Source of the DNA: a virus
DNA length: 53,141 nucleotides
Virus record (IMG/VR): IMGVR_UViG_3300046692_000164
Span: 1-53,141 of that record
Reading direction: 5' to 3' (one strand)
Of the stretch, positions 16,424-25,263 are shown piece by piece; within the stretch, counting starts at the first letter, position 1, and each line of letters begins with the position of its first letter. The notes beneath the pieces were generated by a model, which saw nothing but the letters and a program-made list of their open reading frames with translations, had not been told where the DNA came from and searched no databases. The position numbers and the translations under genes are program-made.

Positions 16424-18975
16424 TGGCTGATGATTTCAAGAATTCCGCATGCTATGGCGCGGCCAAGGAAGCGGCGAAGGTTGCCGGGGAAGAACTGAGC
16501 GATCGCGACCTTGCCGCCGCATACAGGGCGGCCATGGAAGAGCGAGCCAAGCTCAAGGCGGCCGGCATCACCGATAATGTCGAGGATCGAATAAAGGCCA
16601 AAGCCGAAGACATCGCTGAGAAGACAAGGATCGCTGCCGCGCTTCAAAAGCGCCATGCCGCCTTGAACATTCTCGCAAGGGACAGGCTCGACAGCACCAT
16701 TGAGGCTTTCAAGGCAGCAGGTCTTTCGCCTCGCGATGCGCTTCTCGCCGTCATGGAAGGCTCTCAGCAGGGCGTTGCCGGTGCGCGTGACTCGGTGTTT
16801 GCCCGTCGTCTCGGCTATGAGGCCCGCTATGTCGGCGGCATGATGTCGGAAATCCAGAAGGATCGTCCGCATCTCATCCATACCTTGGCCGACAAGCGGC
16901 TATCTGATGACGTCTTTCGCGAGATGGGCGAACTCAAGGAAGGTGGCAAGCCCGGGATCACTGGAAACGACGACGCCAAATATCTGGCTGGTGTCTTTGC
17001 CAAGCACATCGAGGCCAGCCGCACGGAGCTGAACAAGTTCGGCGCATCGATCGGCAAGCTCGATGGCTGGGCAGGCGCTCAGGTCCATGATGATCTCAAG
17101 ATGATCCAGGCCGGCAAGGAAGCGTGGATCGCCCGTACCGCGCCGCTGCTCGATCTCAATCGGACCTTCCCTGATGCATCGTCGGCCAACGAGGTAAAGA
17201 AGATCCTCGGCGATATCTACGATACGGTCATCACTGGCATTCCGAACAAAGCCACGGCAAAGGAAATGGGCCAACGGGTCAACCCGGCCAATCTGGCGAA
17301 GTCGCTCGGAAAGACCCGTGTGCTGCATTTCAAGGACGCAGAGAACGCCATCGCCTATCGGGATGCCTTCGGCTATGGCAATTCGATCTATGGCATTATG
17401 GCCCATCAGCGCCGCGCCGCAAGCATGGCAGCTCAGATGGACACCTTCGGGCCAAACCCCGAAATCATGTTCAATAGCCTTGTCGATGCGGAACGACGCA
17501 AGCTTCGCGATGACGACAGCCTGTCACCTGAGCAAAAGGTCAAGGCCATCCAGAAGCTGACGACAGACGCCGGGCCGCTCAAGGGCGCCTTTGATGTCAT
17601 GTCTGGTATCATCTCTCGCCCTGGCAATGTTACTGCGGCCAAGGTAGCCGGTGATATCCGCGCCGTTCAAAGCATGGCGAAGCTTGGGAGTGCCGTTCTG
17701 ACGGCCATGCCGACCGATGTCGTCGGTGCAGCATCTGCCTCAATGTTTCGGGGTGATGGCTTCTTCAACGGCATGGTCAAGCAGATTGATGGCATCTTCA
17801 AGGGTAGGCCAAAGGGCGAGCAAGCCGAAATCTCCTATCTCTTTGGGGAGGGATTCGACAGCATGCTCGGCGAGGTGATCTCGCATGGACTCGCGAATGA
17901 TGGCCCAATCGGCAAGATGAGCAAGCTTACCGAGCAGTTCTTCAAATGGTCGGGTCTCAATTGGTGGACCGATGTCGGCAGATCAGTGGTCGGTCGCACT
18001 GTCGCTGCCGAGATCGGCATGCGGGCTGACAAGGCATTCTCGGAGCTGCCGGCGAACTTCTCGCATATCCTCGGGCTGCATGGCATTGATGAGGGCAAAT
18101 GGACCGCCATCAGGCAGGCCACGCGGCGCGAAGTCAATGGCAGCAGCTACATCACGCCGGACGCCATTCGTGATCTCCCCGATGAGGCTGTGTCTCATCT
18201 GATTGGGCAGGGGTCGAAGACGGCAGATGACGCCAGGAGAGAGCTTGAGCTTTCCTTGCTCCGCTACGTGGCAGACGAGACGAACTATGCCATCGTCGAG
18301 ACAGACGCCGCCAGCCGGCGCATCGCATCGCTTGGCACGCGGCCCGGAACATTTGCGGGTGAAGCGGCTCGCTTTGTCATGCAGTTCAAGGGATTCCCGA
18401 TCGCATTCTCTCAGCGTGTCCTTGGCAGAGCGCTATTCGGCGGGCGAGGGGCGACGAAGTACGAGCGCATCATGAACAATGCCCCCCACATCGGGGCTCT
18501 CATCGCAGGCCTTACGGTGGCCGGCTACATGGCAATGACGATGAAGGACGCCGCCAAGGGCTATTGGCCGCCACGTAATCCGCTCGATCCGAAGGTGATG
18601 ACTGCGGCTCTGACGCAGGGCGGCGCGCTCGGCATCTATGGCGACTTCCTGTTCGGCCAAGCCAACCGCTTCGGCTCTGGCGCTTTGGAGACGTTCTCCG
18701 GACCGTTCATCGGCACGCTTAGCGATCTGATCAATGTCCCGCTCAAGGCACGCACGGCACTTGAGCAAGGCAAGCGACCTCAGATTGCCGGTGATGTGCT
18801 GAACCTTGCTCTTCAAAACACGCCATGGATCAATCTCAGCTACGCCCGGCCGGTACTGGACATCCTGTTTCTGAATGCTTTGAGGAATTGGGCAAGTCCT
18901 GGCTACGTCAATCGACAGCAGCGTGGCAGGCTCAAAGATTATGGGCAGCGCTCGCTATTACCAGCCACGCTATAA
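16411..18975 (+). CDS. Large internal core protein
   Basis: Up to 854 aa. It starts at ATG 16411 or at ATG 16423, which overlaps the previous stop as TGATG like several neighbours; I favour 16423. The N-terminal third is helical (KNSACYGAAKEAAKVAGEEL, then RDLAAAYRAAMEERAKL). The C-terminal part has aromatic helices and a hydrophobic segment (HIGALIAGLTVAGYMAMTM). Its place as third large protein after the transglycosylase protein corresponds to the internal core/ejection set of podoviruses. Its last 44 bases overlap a convergent minus-strand gene. No catalytic motif recognised. Confidence 0.75.
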   Translation: MHDLMADDFKNSACYGAAKEAAKVAGEELSDRDLAAAYRAAMEERAKLKAAGITDNVEDRIKAKAEDIAEKTRIAAALQKRHAALNILARDRLDSTIEAFKAAGLSPRDALLAVMEGSQQGVAGARDSVFARRLGYEARYVGGMMSEIQKDRPHLIHTLADKRLSDDVFREMGELKEGGKPGITGNDDAKYLAGVFAKHIEASRTELNKFGASIGKLDGWAGAQVHDDLKMIQAGKEAWIARTAPLLDLNRTFPDASSANEVKKILGDIYDTVITGIPNKATAKEMGQRVNPANLAKSLGKTRVLHFKDAENAIAYRDAFGYGNSIYGIMAHQRRAASMAAQMDTFGPNPEIMFNSLVDAERRKLRDDDSLSPEQKVKAIQKLTTDAGPLKGAFDVMSGIISRPGNVTAAKVAGDIRAVQSMAKLGSAVLTAMPTDVVGAASASMFRGDGFFNGMVKQIDGIFKGRPKGEQAEISYLFGEGFDSMLGEVISHGLANDGPIGKMSKLTEQFFKWSGLNWWTDVGRSVVGRTVAAEIGMRADKAFSELPANFSHILGLHGIDEGKWTAIRQATRREVNGSSYITPDAIRDLPDEAVSHLIGQGSKTADDARRELELSLLRYVADETNYAIVETDAASRRIASLGTRPGTFAGEAARFVMQFKGFPIAFSQRVLGRALFGGRGATKYERIMNNAPHIGALIAGLTVAGYMAMTMKDAAKGYWPPRNPLDPKVMTAALTQGGALGIYGDFLFGQANRFGSGALETFSGPFIGTLSDLINVPLKARTALEQGKRPQIAGDVLNLALQNTPWINLSYARPVLDILFLNALRNWASPGYVNRQQRGRLKDYGQRSLLPATL

Positions 18976-19213
18976 AGGCAGCGCATAGGATCATGGCGCC
19001 CCATGTGATGGCGGTTCTGGATATCAGATCCTTAGCGCCTTCCTTGCCGGCGAAGATGAAGCCGACCGTGCCGAGAAAGACCATGATCCACAGCAGCCCG
19101 ATAGGCAGGGCAAGCGAAGGCGATGGGTTGCTCTTGATGAAAATGCCGCCAATGAGCCCGAGGCCAAGAACGGCACAGAGGAATTGGAAGAACTGGCGGG
19201 CGTCTTTGCTCAA
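18932..19213 (-). CDS. Three-helix membrane protein, minus strand
   Basis: 93 aa, TTG start that overlaps the stop of the upstream minus-strand gene (TTGA), so the two are coupled. Three hydrophobic helices are visible: FLCAVLGLGLIGGIFI, LPIGLLWIMVFLGTVGFIF and AITWGAMILCAAFIAWLVIA. It runs against the late operon, between the internal core protein and the tail spike, and its 3' end overlaps the former. Such inverted membrane genes are often expressed from the prophage (superinfection exclusion or envelope change), but no family is recognised; a holin-like protein is an alternative. Confidence 0.65.
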   Translation of the reverse strand: MSKDARQFFQFLCAVLGLGLIGGIFIKSNPSPSLALPIGLLWIMVFLGTVGFIFAGKEGAKDLISRTAITWGAMILCAAFIAWLVIASAAHNL

Positions 19214-19404
19214 GATCGGCTCATCCTTTTAAGGAACAAAGCTACCGCCGCTAGGGCCACTACGGCGATGAGAACGGCACCCGTCCAAAACATCTGATCA
19301 TTCGCGCGCTCTTGCTTATCAGCGGCTTGGTGAAGCGATGACGCAAGAAGTTGCTCGTCGGTCAGGGCTGACCCATTCGGGCCGGGAATAAACTTAAACG
19401 CCAC
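19210..19404 (-). CDS. Small single-pass membrane protein, minus strand
   Basis: 64 aa from a GTG at 19402-19404 with GGAGG six bases upstream; the frame is open further upstream but there it shadows the tail spike. It has a soluble N-terminus (FKFIPGPNGSALTDEQLLAS), one transmembrane helix (WTGAVLIAVVALAAVALFL) and a basic tail (KRMSRS), suggesting N-out or anchor topology. It is the first gene of a two-gene minus-strand unit with the three-helix protein. Function unknown; a membrane partner pair acting in the lysogen is plausible. Confidence 0.65.
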   Translation of the reverse strand: MAFKFIPGPNGSALTDEQLLASSLHQAADKQERANDQMFWTGAVLIAVVALAAVALFLKRMSRS

Positions 19405-19480
19405 GTCGGCCTCCAAAACACACCGAAGATTAAAACTCCACCCAACCCGGAAAAGCAAGGCTTTCCCGAGAGGATCCCCT

Positions 19481-21757
19481 ATGACTTCGATCGCCATTGA
19501 CCGTACCGACGGCCTATCTTCCTCCACAGCTATCAAAGGCCCATGCCGAGTTGCCACTACGGCCAACATTGCGCTCTATGGCGAGCAGACTATTGACGGT
19601 ATTGCGGTCGTTACTGGTGATCGGGTCCTCGTCAAGAACCAGACGGCTGGCTACGAGAACGGCCTTTATGTCGCCGACACCGGCCAATGGCGCCGATCGA
19701 AGGATTTCAACAAGACGAGGGATGTCGTTACCGGGACGCAGGTCCTGATCGTCAACGGCGATCTCGATGATAACGTTCTCTACGCTGTTACGACCGCCAA
19801 TCCTGTTGTGGTTGGTACGACTAATATCCAGTTCGAGTTGATCCATCTCACGGACTCTGCCGCTGCCGAAGCCGCGAAGGTAGCGGCACAAGCCGCACAG
19901 GCTGCGGCCGAGGCCGCGGCGGCAGAGGCTGAAGCTGCGGCAGCTACCATTCTACCTGGCACCATTCCTGTTGCTGATCGAACGGCAATGGCTGCACTCA
20001 ATACCTCGGTATGGACTTCAGCGGCCCTCAAGGAAAGCGGTCGTGAAGGAGTTTGGCGCTGGGTTCTGGGCGACTTTACAACGTTGACAGGCATCGATAC
20101 CAGCCAGGGCATTTATTGCGCATCTTCAAGTATTCCGGTCACCACGGGCTGCTGGGTGCGCAATACCGATGGCGAGGTGTGGGCAAACTGGTTTGGACTT
20201 GCGCCAGGCAATATCGGATCTGTCAACAATACTGCTTTCTTGGCGGCTTGCAATTTAGCGAAGCAGACATGGGGTAAGCTTCATGTCAGAGACGGAAGTT
20301 TTACGTTCTCTGGAACTCTCAATGTTGCTATTAATGGCAATGGGTATGCATTGCACATCGAAGGCCAGGGCAATGGTAAGACGCGCTTCCTGTTCCCGGC
20401 CGGTGATGGCCTTTATATTACTCGCTCAAATGGCAACTGGTGGTATTTTGGTGACGCAACAAAGCCGACGAATACTGCGACGATTGCAGGTATAGATTTC
20501 ATTGCTACTGGCGGGACCAATGGCGTAGCAGCCGGCGCAGCCTTGACTATGTACGGCAATGACATTGTAGGGCGCCAGACCCCATCGTTTCGTGTTCATG
20601 ATTGCATGTTTGCCTCAGATAGCCCCAATTATTGTTGGTCAGTCGGCATTCAGACGCTTTCGGCAAGCGACGTAGAAATCAATTATTGCCAATGGTACGG
20701 ATCGCCGGCGTTCCCAACGATAGGGAAGTTCATCTGGTTTCGGGCTATTGCATCGGGCCAGGATGCGTCGCCATACCACGTTACAAATTGCTATGCTTAT
20801 TACTTCCAGATAGCAGTTCAGGGCGAAAGCTATATTGAAGGCATCCATGTTTCTGATTGTGATTTTGTCTCAGGTACATATGGAATATTTTACGAGTGCA
20901 CGTCCTCAGACGAATCACAATTGGTTATGCATGGCTGCCATATAAATACTACGAATAATGCGATATATCTTAAAAGGGTAGCTGATAGCCAGATCACGGG
21001 TAATCTTCTGTGGACGTCAGGATCAGGTAATGCCGTTATCAACTGCATCGACGCACATTCTCAGACCATAATTGGAAATGAGATTGCAGCTACCGACAGT
21101 AATGTCAGCGTCGGAACAGGTATATCAATAACAGCAGTAACGTATGGGGCTAGTACCAATCTGTTGCGCGCCTCTGTGATTGACGCGAACGTTATCCAAT
21201 ATTGCGCATCGGGTATCGTTCTCGCTTCTACCATCCGTAATTACAAGGTGGGCGCGGGCAACAGGTTTGCCGGATGCACGATCGATGTTCAGGATCAGGC
21301 CAACTTGAATTTTGTCGGCGACTCCGTCTTCAAAAACACGACAGCAGTTGCTACCGCCGCTAATACGACCGCCACTAACCTTATGTCGGTAACTATCCCA
21401 TCCGAATATATGCATGCTGGCAAGCGCATAAGAATAAAAGCTTATGGACGGACCGCAGCTAACGCCAATGGCAAGACGGTTCTTCTTACAGGAGCAACTA
21501 TAAGCATGGGCGGTTTCACAACAACCACGTCAGGTGCAAGCTGGGAGTTGGAGGCAACGATTGATATCATATCGTCGACTTCGCAGAAGGCCACGCTAAA
21601 GGGTACCGTCGGGGCGACAACAATCACATCAGCGGTAACCCTCCCAAGCAACAATCTTGCAAGCGGCTTGGCAATTGCCGTAAATGCTACAAACGCTGTT
21701 GCCGCGGCGAATGACATTATTTGCGAGGCCATGAACGTGGAGATTATCGACCGGTGA
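19481..21757 (+). CDS. Tail spike / tail fibre protein with beta-helix body
   Basis: 758 aa, ribosome binding site GAGAGGA. Residues 1-125 form the common tail-fibre N-terminal module (VATTANIALYGEQTIDGIAV, GDRVLVKNQTAGYENGLYV, and RDVVTGTQVLIVNGDL). Residues about 127-150 are an Ala-rich coiled coil. Residues about 230-600 have repeating short beta strands with NCYAYYFQIAVQGESYIEG and SDCDFVSGTYGIFYEC, the look of a right-handed parallel beta-helix as in capsule- or LPS-degrading spikes. The last 120 residues are probably a trimerisation or carbohydrate-binding domain. It should recognise, and perhaps depolymerise, a host surface polysaccharide. The stop touches the convergent methyltransferase gene. 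Confidence 0.88.
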   Translation: MTSIAIDRTDGLSSSTAIKGPCRVATTANIALYGEQTIDGIAVVTGDRVLVKNQTAGYENGLYVADTGQWRRSKDFNKTRDVVTGTQVLIVNGDLDDNVLYAVTTANPVVVGTTNIQFELIHLTDSAAAEAAKVAAQAAQAAAEAAAAEAEAAAATILPGTIPVADRTAMAALNTSVWTSAALKESGREGVWRWVLGDFTTLTGIDTSQGIYCASSSIPVTTGCWVRNTDGEVWANWFGLAPGNIGSVNNTAFLAACNLAKQTWGKLHVRDGSFTFSGTLNVAINGNGYALHIEGQGNGKTRFLFPAGDGLYITRSNGNWWYFGDATKPTNTATIAGIDFIATGGTNGVAAGAALTMYGNDIVGRQTPSFRVHDCMFASDSPNYCWSVGIQTLSASDVEINYCQWYGSPAFPTIGKFIWFRAIASGQDASPYHVTNCYAYYFQIAVQGESYIEGIHVSDCDFVSGTYGIFYECTSSDESQLVMHGCHINTTNNAIYLKRVADSQITGNLLWTSGSGNAVINCIDAHSQTIIGNEIAATDSNVSVGTGISITAVTYGASTNLLRASVIDANVIQYCASGIVLASTIRNYKVGAGNRFAGCTIDVQDQANLNFVGDSVFKNTTAVATAANTTATNLMSVTIPSEYMHAGKRIRIKAYGRTAANANGKTVLLTGATISMGGFTTTTSGASWELEATIDIISSTSQKATLKGTVGATTITSAVTLPSNNLASGLAIAVNATNAVAAANDIICEAMNVEIIDR

Positions 21758-22564
21758 TTACCCGGGCTTGCGGGCGCGAAGGATTGTTGCGCTCGCAAGC
21801 TCGAATTGCGCAGCCTTCGGGAGATTTGCCGCCCACGGTTTATCCCGAAGGTTCCATGGGGAATCGATCAAGTCTTTCACTTTGAGATTTTCGAAAGCTG
21901 CGCGGTCCTCATCCGGAAGCTGCTTAGCCCAACGTTCCAGAATCCATGTCAGTGAAAATATCGGGCCGGTGGAACCGAGGACGTCTTGCTCGATAACCTC
22001 CAGGGGATCGAACAGAGACCTAAGACCCTGATGGCTCATGTTGTAATAGTGGTGCGGATAGCCGTGAAGAGGCTGCAAGAATGGCACGGCGCAGTAAAGT
22101 TCTCCGCCCGGCTTTAGAACACGCATAATCTCCGCAGCGCAACGGAATGGGTATTTGACGTGTTCCAGCACCGCAATGGAGATAATCGCGTCGAACGTAT
22201 TATCTTTGAATGGTAGCTCTTCGCCGACACCTACAACATCAGTGGAATCATAATCAACGATCTCGAAGTTGACGACGTTGTCAAAATAAATGTCTCGCTT
22301 GCCGGCTCCACAGTCGAGGACAAGACCATCCTTATATTTCTCAACAAGACCTAGCCCGTGGTGATCATACCCCATTGCCGAGACGGCATTGGTATCAACG
22401 ATACCGGAAAGATCGCGCAATTCTTTGGAAAGATAATTATATACGCCGGCACTAATAGTATGCGGCATATCATTACGCAGGAACGGTTTCAGCTTTTCCA
22501 TCTTAACGGGCCGTCCATTTCGAATATCCGTTAAGCGCGCGTTCTCAGTTACATCCATTTCCAC
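21758..22564 (-). CDS. SAM-dependent methyltransferase (class I), accessory
   Basis: 268 aa on the minus strand, its stop directly abutting the tail spike stop. A Methyltransf_11-type core is clear: motif I VLDCGAGKRD, motif II region VVGVGEELPFKDNTFDAII, SIAVLEHVKYPFRCA, and EIMRVLKPGGELYCAVPF, then HGYPHHYYNMSHQGLRSLF, a pattern seen in methyltransferases near glycan-synthesis genes. The GC content looks lower than in neighbours. It may methylate a surface glycan of the lysogen or host and so alter the receptor read by the adjacent spike; that is inference. It has no partner genes on its strand. Confidence 0.85.
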   Translation of the reverse strand: MEMDVTENARLTDIRNGRPVKMEKLKPFLRNDMPHTISAGVYNYLSKELRDLSGIVDTNAVSAMGYDHHGLGLVEKYKDGLVLDCGAGKRDIYFDNVVNFEIVDYDSTDVVGVGEELPFKDNTFDAIISIAVLEHVKYPFRCAAEIMRVLKPGGELYCAVPFLQPLHGYPHHYYNMSHQGLRSLFDPLEVIEQDVLGSTGPIFSLTWILERWAKQLPDEDRAAFENLKVKDLIDSPWNLRDKPWAANLPKAAQFELASATILRARKPG

Positions 22565-22683
22565 AACCCCAACATGTAAACGGCGACAATACTACAGATT
22601 GTATCGCTGTGACAAGAGTCGCTTCTTGTTATCCCCGACGCTCTCCGGGTGCTTTCGCGCGTCTAACCGTTCAAGGAAACCCC

Positions 22684-22923
22684 ATGAAACTCAAACTCGT
22701 CCCTGAAGCGGGTCGGGTGCTTCGTCGCGCCTGGTCCATAAGGCTGATTGCTGCAGCCGGCATTCTCTCCGGCTGTGAGATTGCCCTCCCGATCATCGAC
22801 CAGGTCGTCACGATCCCGCGCGGCATCTTCGCGGCGCTGTCCGGAATCGTGACCTGTGGTGCGCTGATCTCCCGCTTTGTTGCTCAAGAAAATCTGAAAG
22901 GTAATCCCGATGCCGATCAATAA
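22684..22923 (+). CDS. Putative holin
   Basis: 79 aa from the ATG at 22684 (AAGGAAACCCC upstream). It has a charged start (MKLKLVPEAGRVLRRAWSIR), then two hydrophobic helices (LIAAAGILSGCEIALPII and GIFAALSGIVTCGALISRFV) joined by a short turn, and a polar tail. Two-helix proteins of this size directly upstream of a phage lysozyme in alphaproteobacterial phages are usually holins. The stop overlaps the lysozyme start by 14 bp. With a SAR-type lysozyme downstream, a pinholin-like role is possible. Confidence 0.8.
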   Translation: MKLKLVPEAGRVLRRAWSIRLIAAAGILSGCEIALPIIDQVVTIPRGIFAALSGIVTCGALISRFVAQENLKGNPDADQ

Positions 22924-23530
22924 GATTGTCGCCACGAAACGCGGGAAGGCTGCGATTGCGGCTGCCATCATCGCAGCGGCTGCCGGCGGCTGGCACAGTT
23001 TCCGCAATACCTCGCCGACGGTTCTTCCCCCGGCCGTAATCCTTGCGACCGACAAACTGATATTGCCGTGGGAGGGCATGGTGCTCGCCTCTCATTGGGA
23101 CCGGTTCGCGAAGATCTACGACATTTGCGGCGGCATCACCCGTATCGACGGCAAGCCTGTCACAGCGAACATGCGCTTCACCAAGACCGAATGTGAAGCC
23201 ATGACGCGCGAGCAAATCTACAATGATTATTACCTCCCGTTGGTCAGGGGCGTTCCCGGTTTCATCAGTTTTCCCGTCGGCGTCCAGGCAGCGATGCTCT
23301 CCGGCGCCTACAATTTCGGTGTGGGCTCAGTTGCTTCTAAGAAGGGCATGGCTGGCTCGACTGCGACGCGCTTCCATATGGCTGGTCAATACCGCAAGGG
23401 CTGCGAAGCCCAGACCTTATTCAACAAGGCGGGCGGCGTTATCGTTGATGGCATCGTGAACAGGCGCGAGATGGGCGACGCTCAACGAGCTGGCGAGGCC
23501 GAGATCTGCGTATCGGGGTTGCCACAATGA
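22910..23530 (+). CDS. Endolysin: GH24-type lysozyme with N-terminal SAR/anchor helix
   Basis: 206 aa. Residues 13-28 form a weakly hydrophobic Ala/Gly-rich helix (AAIAAAIIAAAAGGW), typical of signal-arrest-release endolysins exported by Sec and later freed into the periplasm. The lysozyme core starts at about 45: Glu55 in PWEG, Asp64 in HWDRFAKIYDICGG, and later LSGAYNFGVGS and FNKAGGV-type elements. Glu55 and Asp64 have the canonical spacing of T4-like lysozymes; the usual Thr appears replaced by Asp71 (YDIC), though alignment by eye is uncertain there. It cleaves peptidoglycan at lysis. Overlaps the holin upstream and the i-spanin downstream. Confidence 0.9.
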   Translation: MPINKIVATKRGKAAIAAAIIAAAAGGWHSFRNTSPTVLPPAVILATDKLILPWEGMVLASHWDRFAKIYDICGGITRIDGKPVTANMRFTKTECEAMTREQIYNDYYLPLVRGVPGFISFPVGVQAAMLSGAYNFGVGSVASKKGMAGSTATRFHMAGQYRKGCEAQTLFNKAGGVIVDGIVNRREMGDAQRAGEAEICVSGLPQ

Positions 23531-23913
23531 TCTCCATCCTCGCGAAACTGCTTGGCGGCAGTGAACTTGCGGCATGGGCCGTGATTGCTCTGATCGCCGT
23601 CGGCGCGTTCGGCGGGACGTATGCTTATGGCGATCACTGCGGCTACGGCCGGGCTGAGCTGAAATACACGGCGCAGATTGCCCAAATGAAGGCCGACGCC
23701 GCACGGGCGCGCGCTGATGAGATCGAGCGCCAGGACGCGGCGAACAACGCCGCCAAGGCCACAGAGGCGCAGCGCATCGCAGAGATGCAGGCCGACAACC
23801 AATCCCTACAAGATCAAATTAAGGAACTCAGGAATGAGGCTCATCAAGATCCCGATGCTGGTAAGCCTGCTCTTCGCGCTCCCAGCGTGCAACGCGTCAA
23901 CAAGGTACGTTAG
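23527..23913 (+). CDS. Inner-membrane spanin (Rz-like)
   Basis: 128 aa starting in an ATGA overlap with the endolysin stop. An N-terminal transmembrane helix (ELAAWAVIALIAVGAFGGTYAYG, about residues 13-35) is followed by a long charged coiled coil (about 45-115). This is the topology of the i-spanin, which pairs with an outer-membrane lipoprotein to fuse the membranes in the last step of lysis. The o-spanin gene starts inside its 3' end in another frame. Confidence 0.85.
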   Translation: MISILAKLLGGSELAAWAVIALIAVGAFGGTYAYGDHCGYGRAELKYTAQIAQMKADAARARADEIERQDAANNAAKATEAQRIAEMQADNQSLQDQIKELRNEAHQDPDAGKPALRAPSVQRVNKVR

Positions 23914-24127
23914 CCCACCGCCGGCGCCTCGGTTGGTCCAGCCGGATTCGGCTTTGACCAAAGATTGCGATCGGCCGATCGATATCGGCGACAAAGCGCT
24001 GACGCAGGAGGAGACGGAAGGCTTCTGGATCGATGACCGCAAGGCACTCATTGAATGCCGGCGCGGCAAGGGTGCGCTGCGGGACTTCTACGCCGATCGA
24101 GACGGTCGATTGAGCGCGCCGAAATGA
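23834..24127 (+). CDS. Outer-membrane spanin lipoprotein (Rz1-like), overlapping Rz
   Basis: 97 aa from the ATG at 23834 (AAGGAACTCAGGA upstream). A lipoprotein signal MRLIKIPMLVSLLFALPAC ends in the lipobox Leu-Pro-Ala-Cys, and a Pro-rich stretch (PPPAPRLVQP) follows, both hallmarks of Rz1. It overlaps the last 80 bases of the i-spanin in a different frame, the overlapped type of spanin arrangement. The mature part is longer than classical Rz1 and continues with an acidic domain. Confidence 0.87.
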   Translation: MRLIKIPMLVSLLFALPACNASTRYVSPPPAPRLVQPDSALTKDCDRPIDIGDKALTQEETEGFWIDDRKALIECRRGKGALRDFYADRDGRLSAPK

Positions 24128-24198
24128 TGGCGGCTTCCCTGCCGCTGGCATGGCTTTCCATTTAGATAATGTCCGTCACCTGGTCATAAGGCATTTCC

Positions 24199-24627
24199 AT
24201 GGCATCTTTGAACGACGTGATGCTTACCCTTGGAAAACTACTTGAAGGGCAAGAGCGATCTCGCGATGCGATCGAAATGCTCCGAGACGACTTTCAGGAT
24301 GAGAAGAAAAACGCGCACGAAAGCCGCTCAGTTATCCACCGCAGGCTGGATGAACAGGGCTTCAAGCTTTCCCATTTGGAAACGACCGTCGCGATCAGTG
24401 GAGAGGTGGACGCACAATTGCGGGATCAGATAGCGGCGCTTAAAATTGTGGTGGAAAAAAACCACCGAGAGGTCGCCCCTGCTATAGAGGAGTGGAGGCG
24501 CATGAAGACGCTGGGTATCGGTGTCAGCGGCCTGATAGCTTTTGCCGGCTTGACGATCGGCGGCGTCCTGGCGTGGGCTGGAGATGCGGCGATAGCCGCT
24601 ATTCGCCATTGGTTGAAACTTGGCTGA
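24199..24627 (+). CDS. DUF1515-like coiled-coil membrane protein
   Basis: 142 aa. The start SLNDVMLTLGKLLEGQERS, a middle coiled coil with SVIHRRLDEQGFKLSHLE, and a C-terminal hydrophobic segment (GIGVSGLIAFAGLTIGGVLAWAGDAAIAA) match the Rhizobiales DUF1515 family by eye. It follows the spanin genes, so it may be a late or lysis-associated membrane protein; function unknown. The 71-base gap before it shows no clear promoter. It is convergent with the zinc-ribbon gene downstream, 18 bases away. Confidence 0.75.
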   Translation: MASLNDVMLTLGKLLEGQERSRDAIEMLRDDFQDEKKNAHESRSVIHRRLDEQGFKLSHLETTVAISGEVDAQLRDQIAALKIVVEKNHREVAPAIEEWRRMKTLGIGVSGLIAFAGLTIGGVLAWAGDAAIAAIRHWLKLG

Positions 24628-24645
24628 CCGCGTCAGCTTCCCTGC

Positions 24646-25110
24646 TCATCGCTTCATTCTCCCCACGGTCAACCGCGCGCCCTTGTGCCCACATAGGCAT
24701 CGCATACGCAATTCCAGCGGTTTGATCTCCGTTCCCCCGCCAAACCTTCCGATTAGAGCCCATCGGGCCAGATCGCGTTTTCTCCCGCATCCAAGGCATC
24801 TCGCGATCAGACCTTCGTTTTCGGCCAGGTCGGATAACTTGGTAATCGGCTGACGCTCGACCGCTGGCGCCGGCGGCTGGCGAGATGATGCGGCATAGCG
24901 AAGGCTGCATCGATCTGAGTACGTGTTCTCGACCCGACGACATTCCAGCATCGTCGCCAGCGTCTTCAGCAGCCCCGGCATGTCCTCATCACCGCACTTG
25001 TCGATCAGCCAGTCGCCATCGAAGGTGTTCTTCTGCTGGCAGACATCGCATTCCGTCTCTACCTGCCTTCCCCGAAAATCGAATAACGTGAGCGTGCCGA
25101 AGCTATTCAT
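24646..25110 (-). CDS. Zinc-ribbon protein next to attP
   Basis: 154 aa on the minus strand, ribosome binding site GGGAGGGAGCC. Two metal-binding-looking elements are visible: CDVC near residue 21 and CLGCGRKRDLARW near 105 with CLC near 138. The protein lies between the lysis cassette and attP; after integration it would be at the prophage edge. Small Cys-rich proteins in this position occur in Rhizobiales prophages. Function not assignable. Confidence 0.72.
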   Translation of the reverse strand: MNSFGTLTLFDFRGRQVETECDVCQQKNTFDGDWLIDKCGDEDMPGLLKTLATMLECRRVENTYSDRCSLRYAASSRQPPAPAVERQPITKLSDLAENEGLIARCLGCGRKRDLARWALIGRFGGGTEIKPLELRMRCLCGHKGARLTVGRMKR

Positions 25111-25224
25111 GGCTCCCTCCCATGGCTTTTGGTGTTCTGATTATGTTCTGGCGGGGTGGAGAGTCAAGGCCGTGAACAGAACGTGTCCGTCGATCATGGG
25201 TGGCACCTGAACGAGATAGAAACA

Positions 25225-25235
25225 GAGTGACACGG
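25225..25235 (+). repeat. attP arm inverted repeat, left
   Basis: GAGTGACACGG here is the exact reverse complement of CCGTGTCACTC at 25336-25346. The pair is nearly centred on the tRNA-derived core (25264-25310). On the right side two further TGTCA-type units follow (25349-25354, 25358-25362). These are candidate arm-type integrase binding sites. Confidence 0.65.
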
Positions 25236-25263
25236 CGGCATAGAAAAGGTTGAGGGTTCTGGA

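Noticed and set aside
24325-24345. DnaA-box-like TTATCCACC
   Set aside because: Single site with a mismatch inside the DUF1515-like gene, no cluster; not enough for an origin call.
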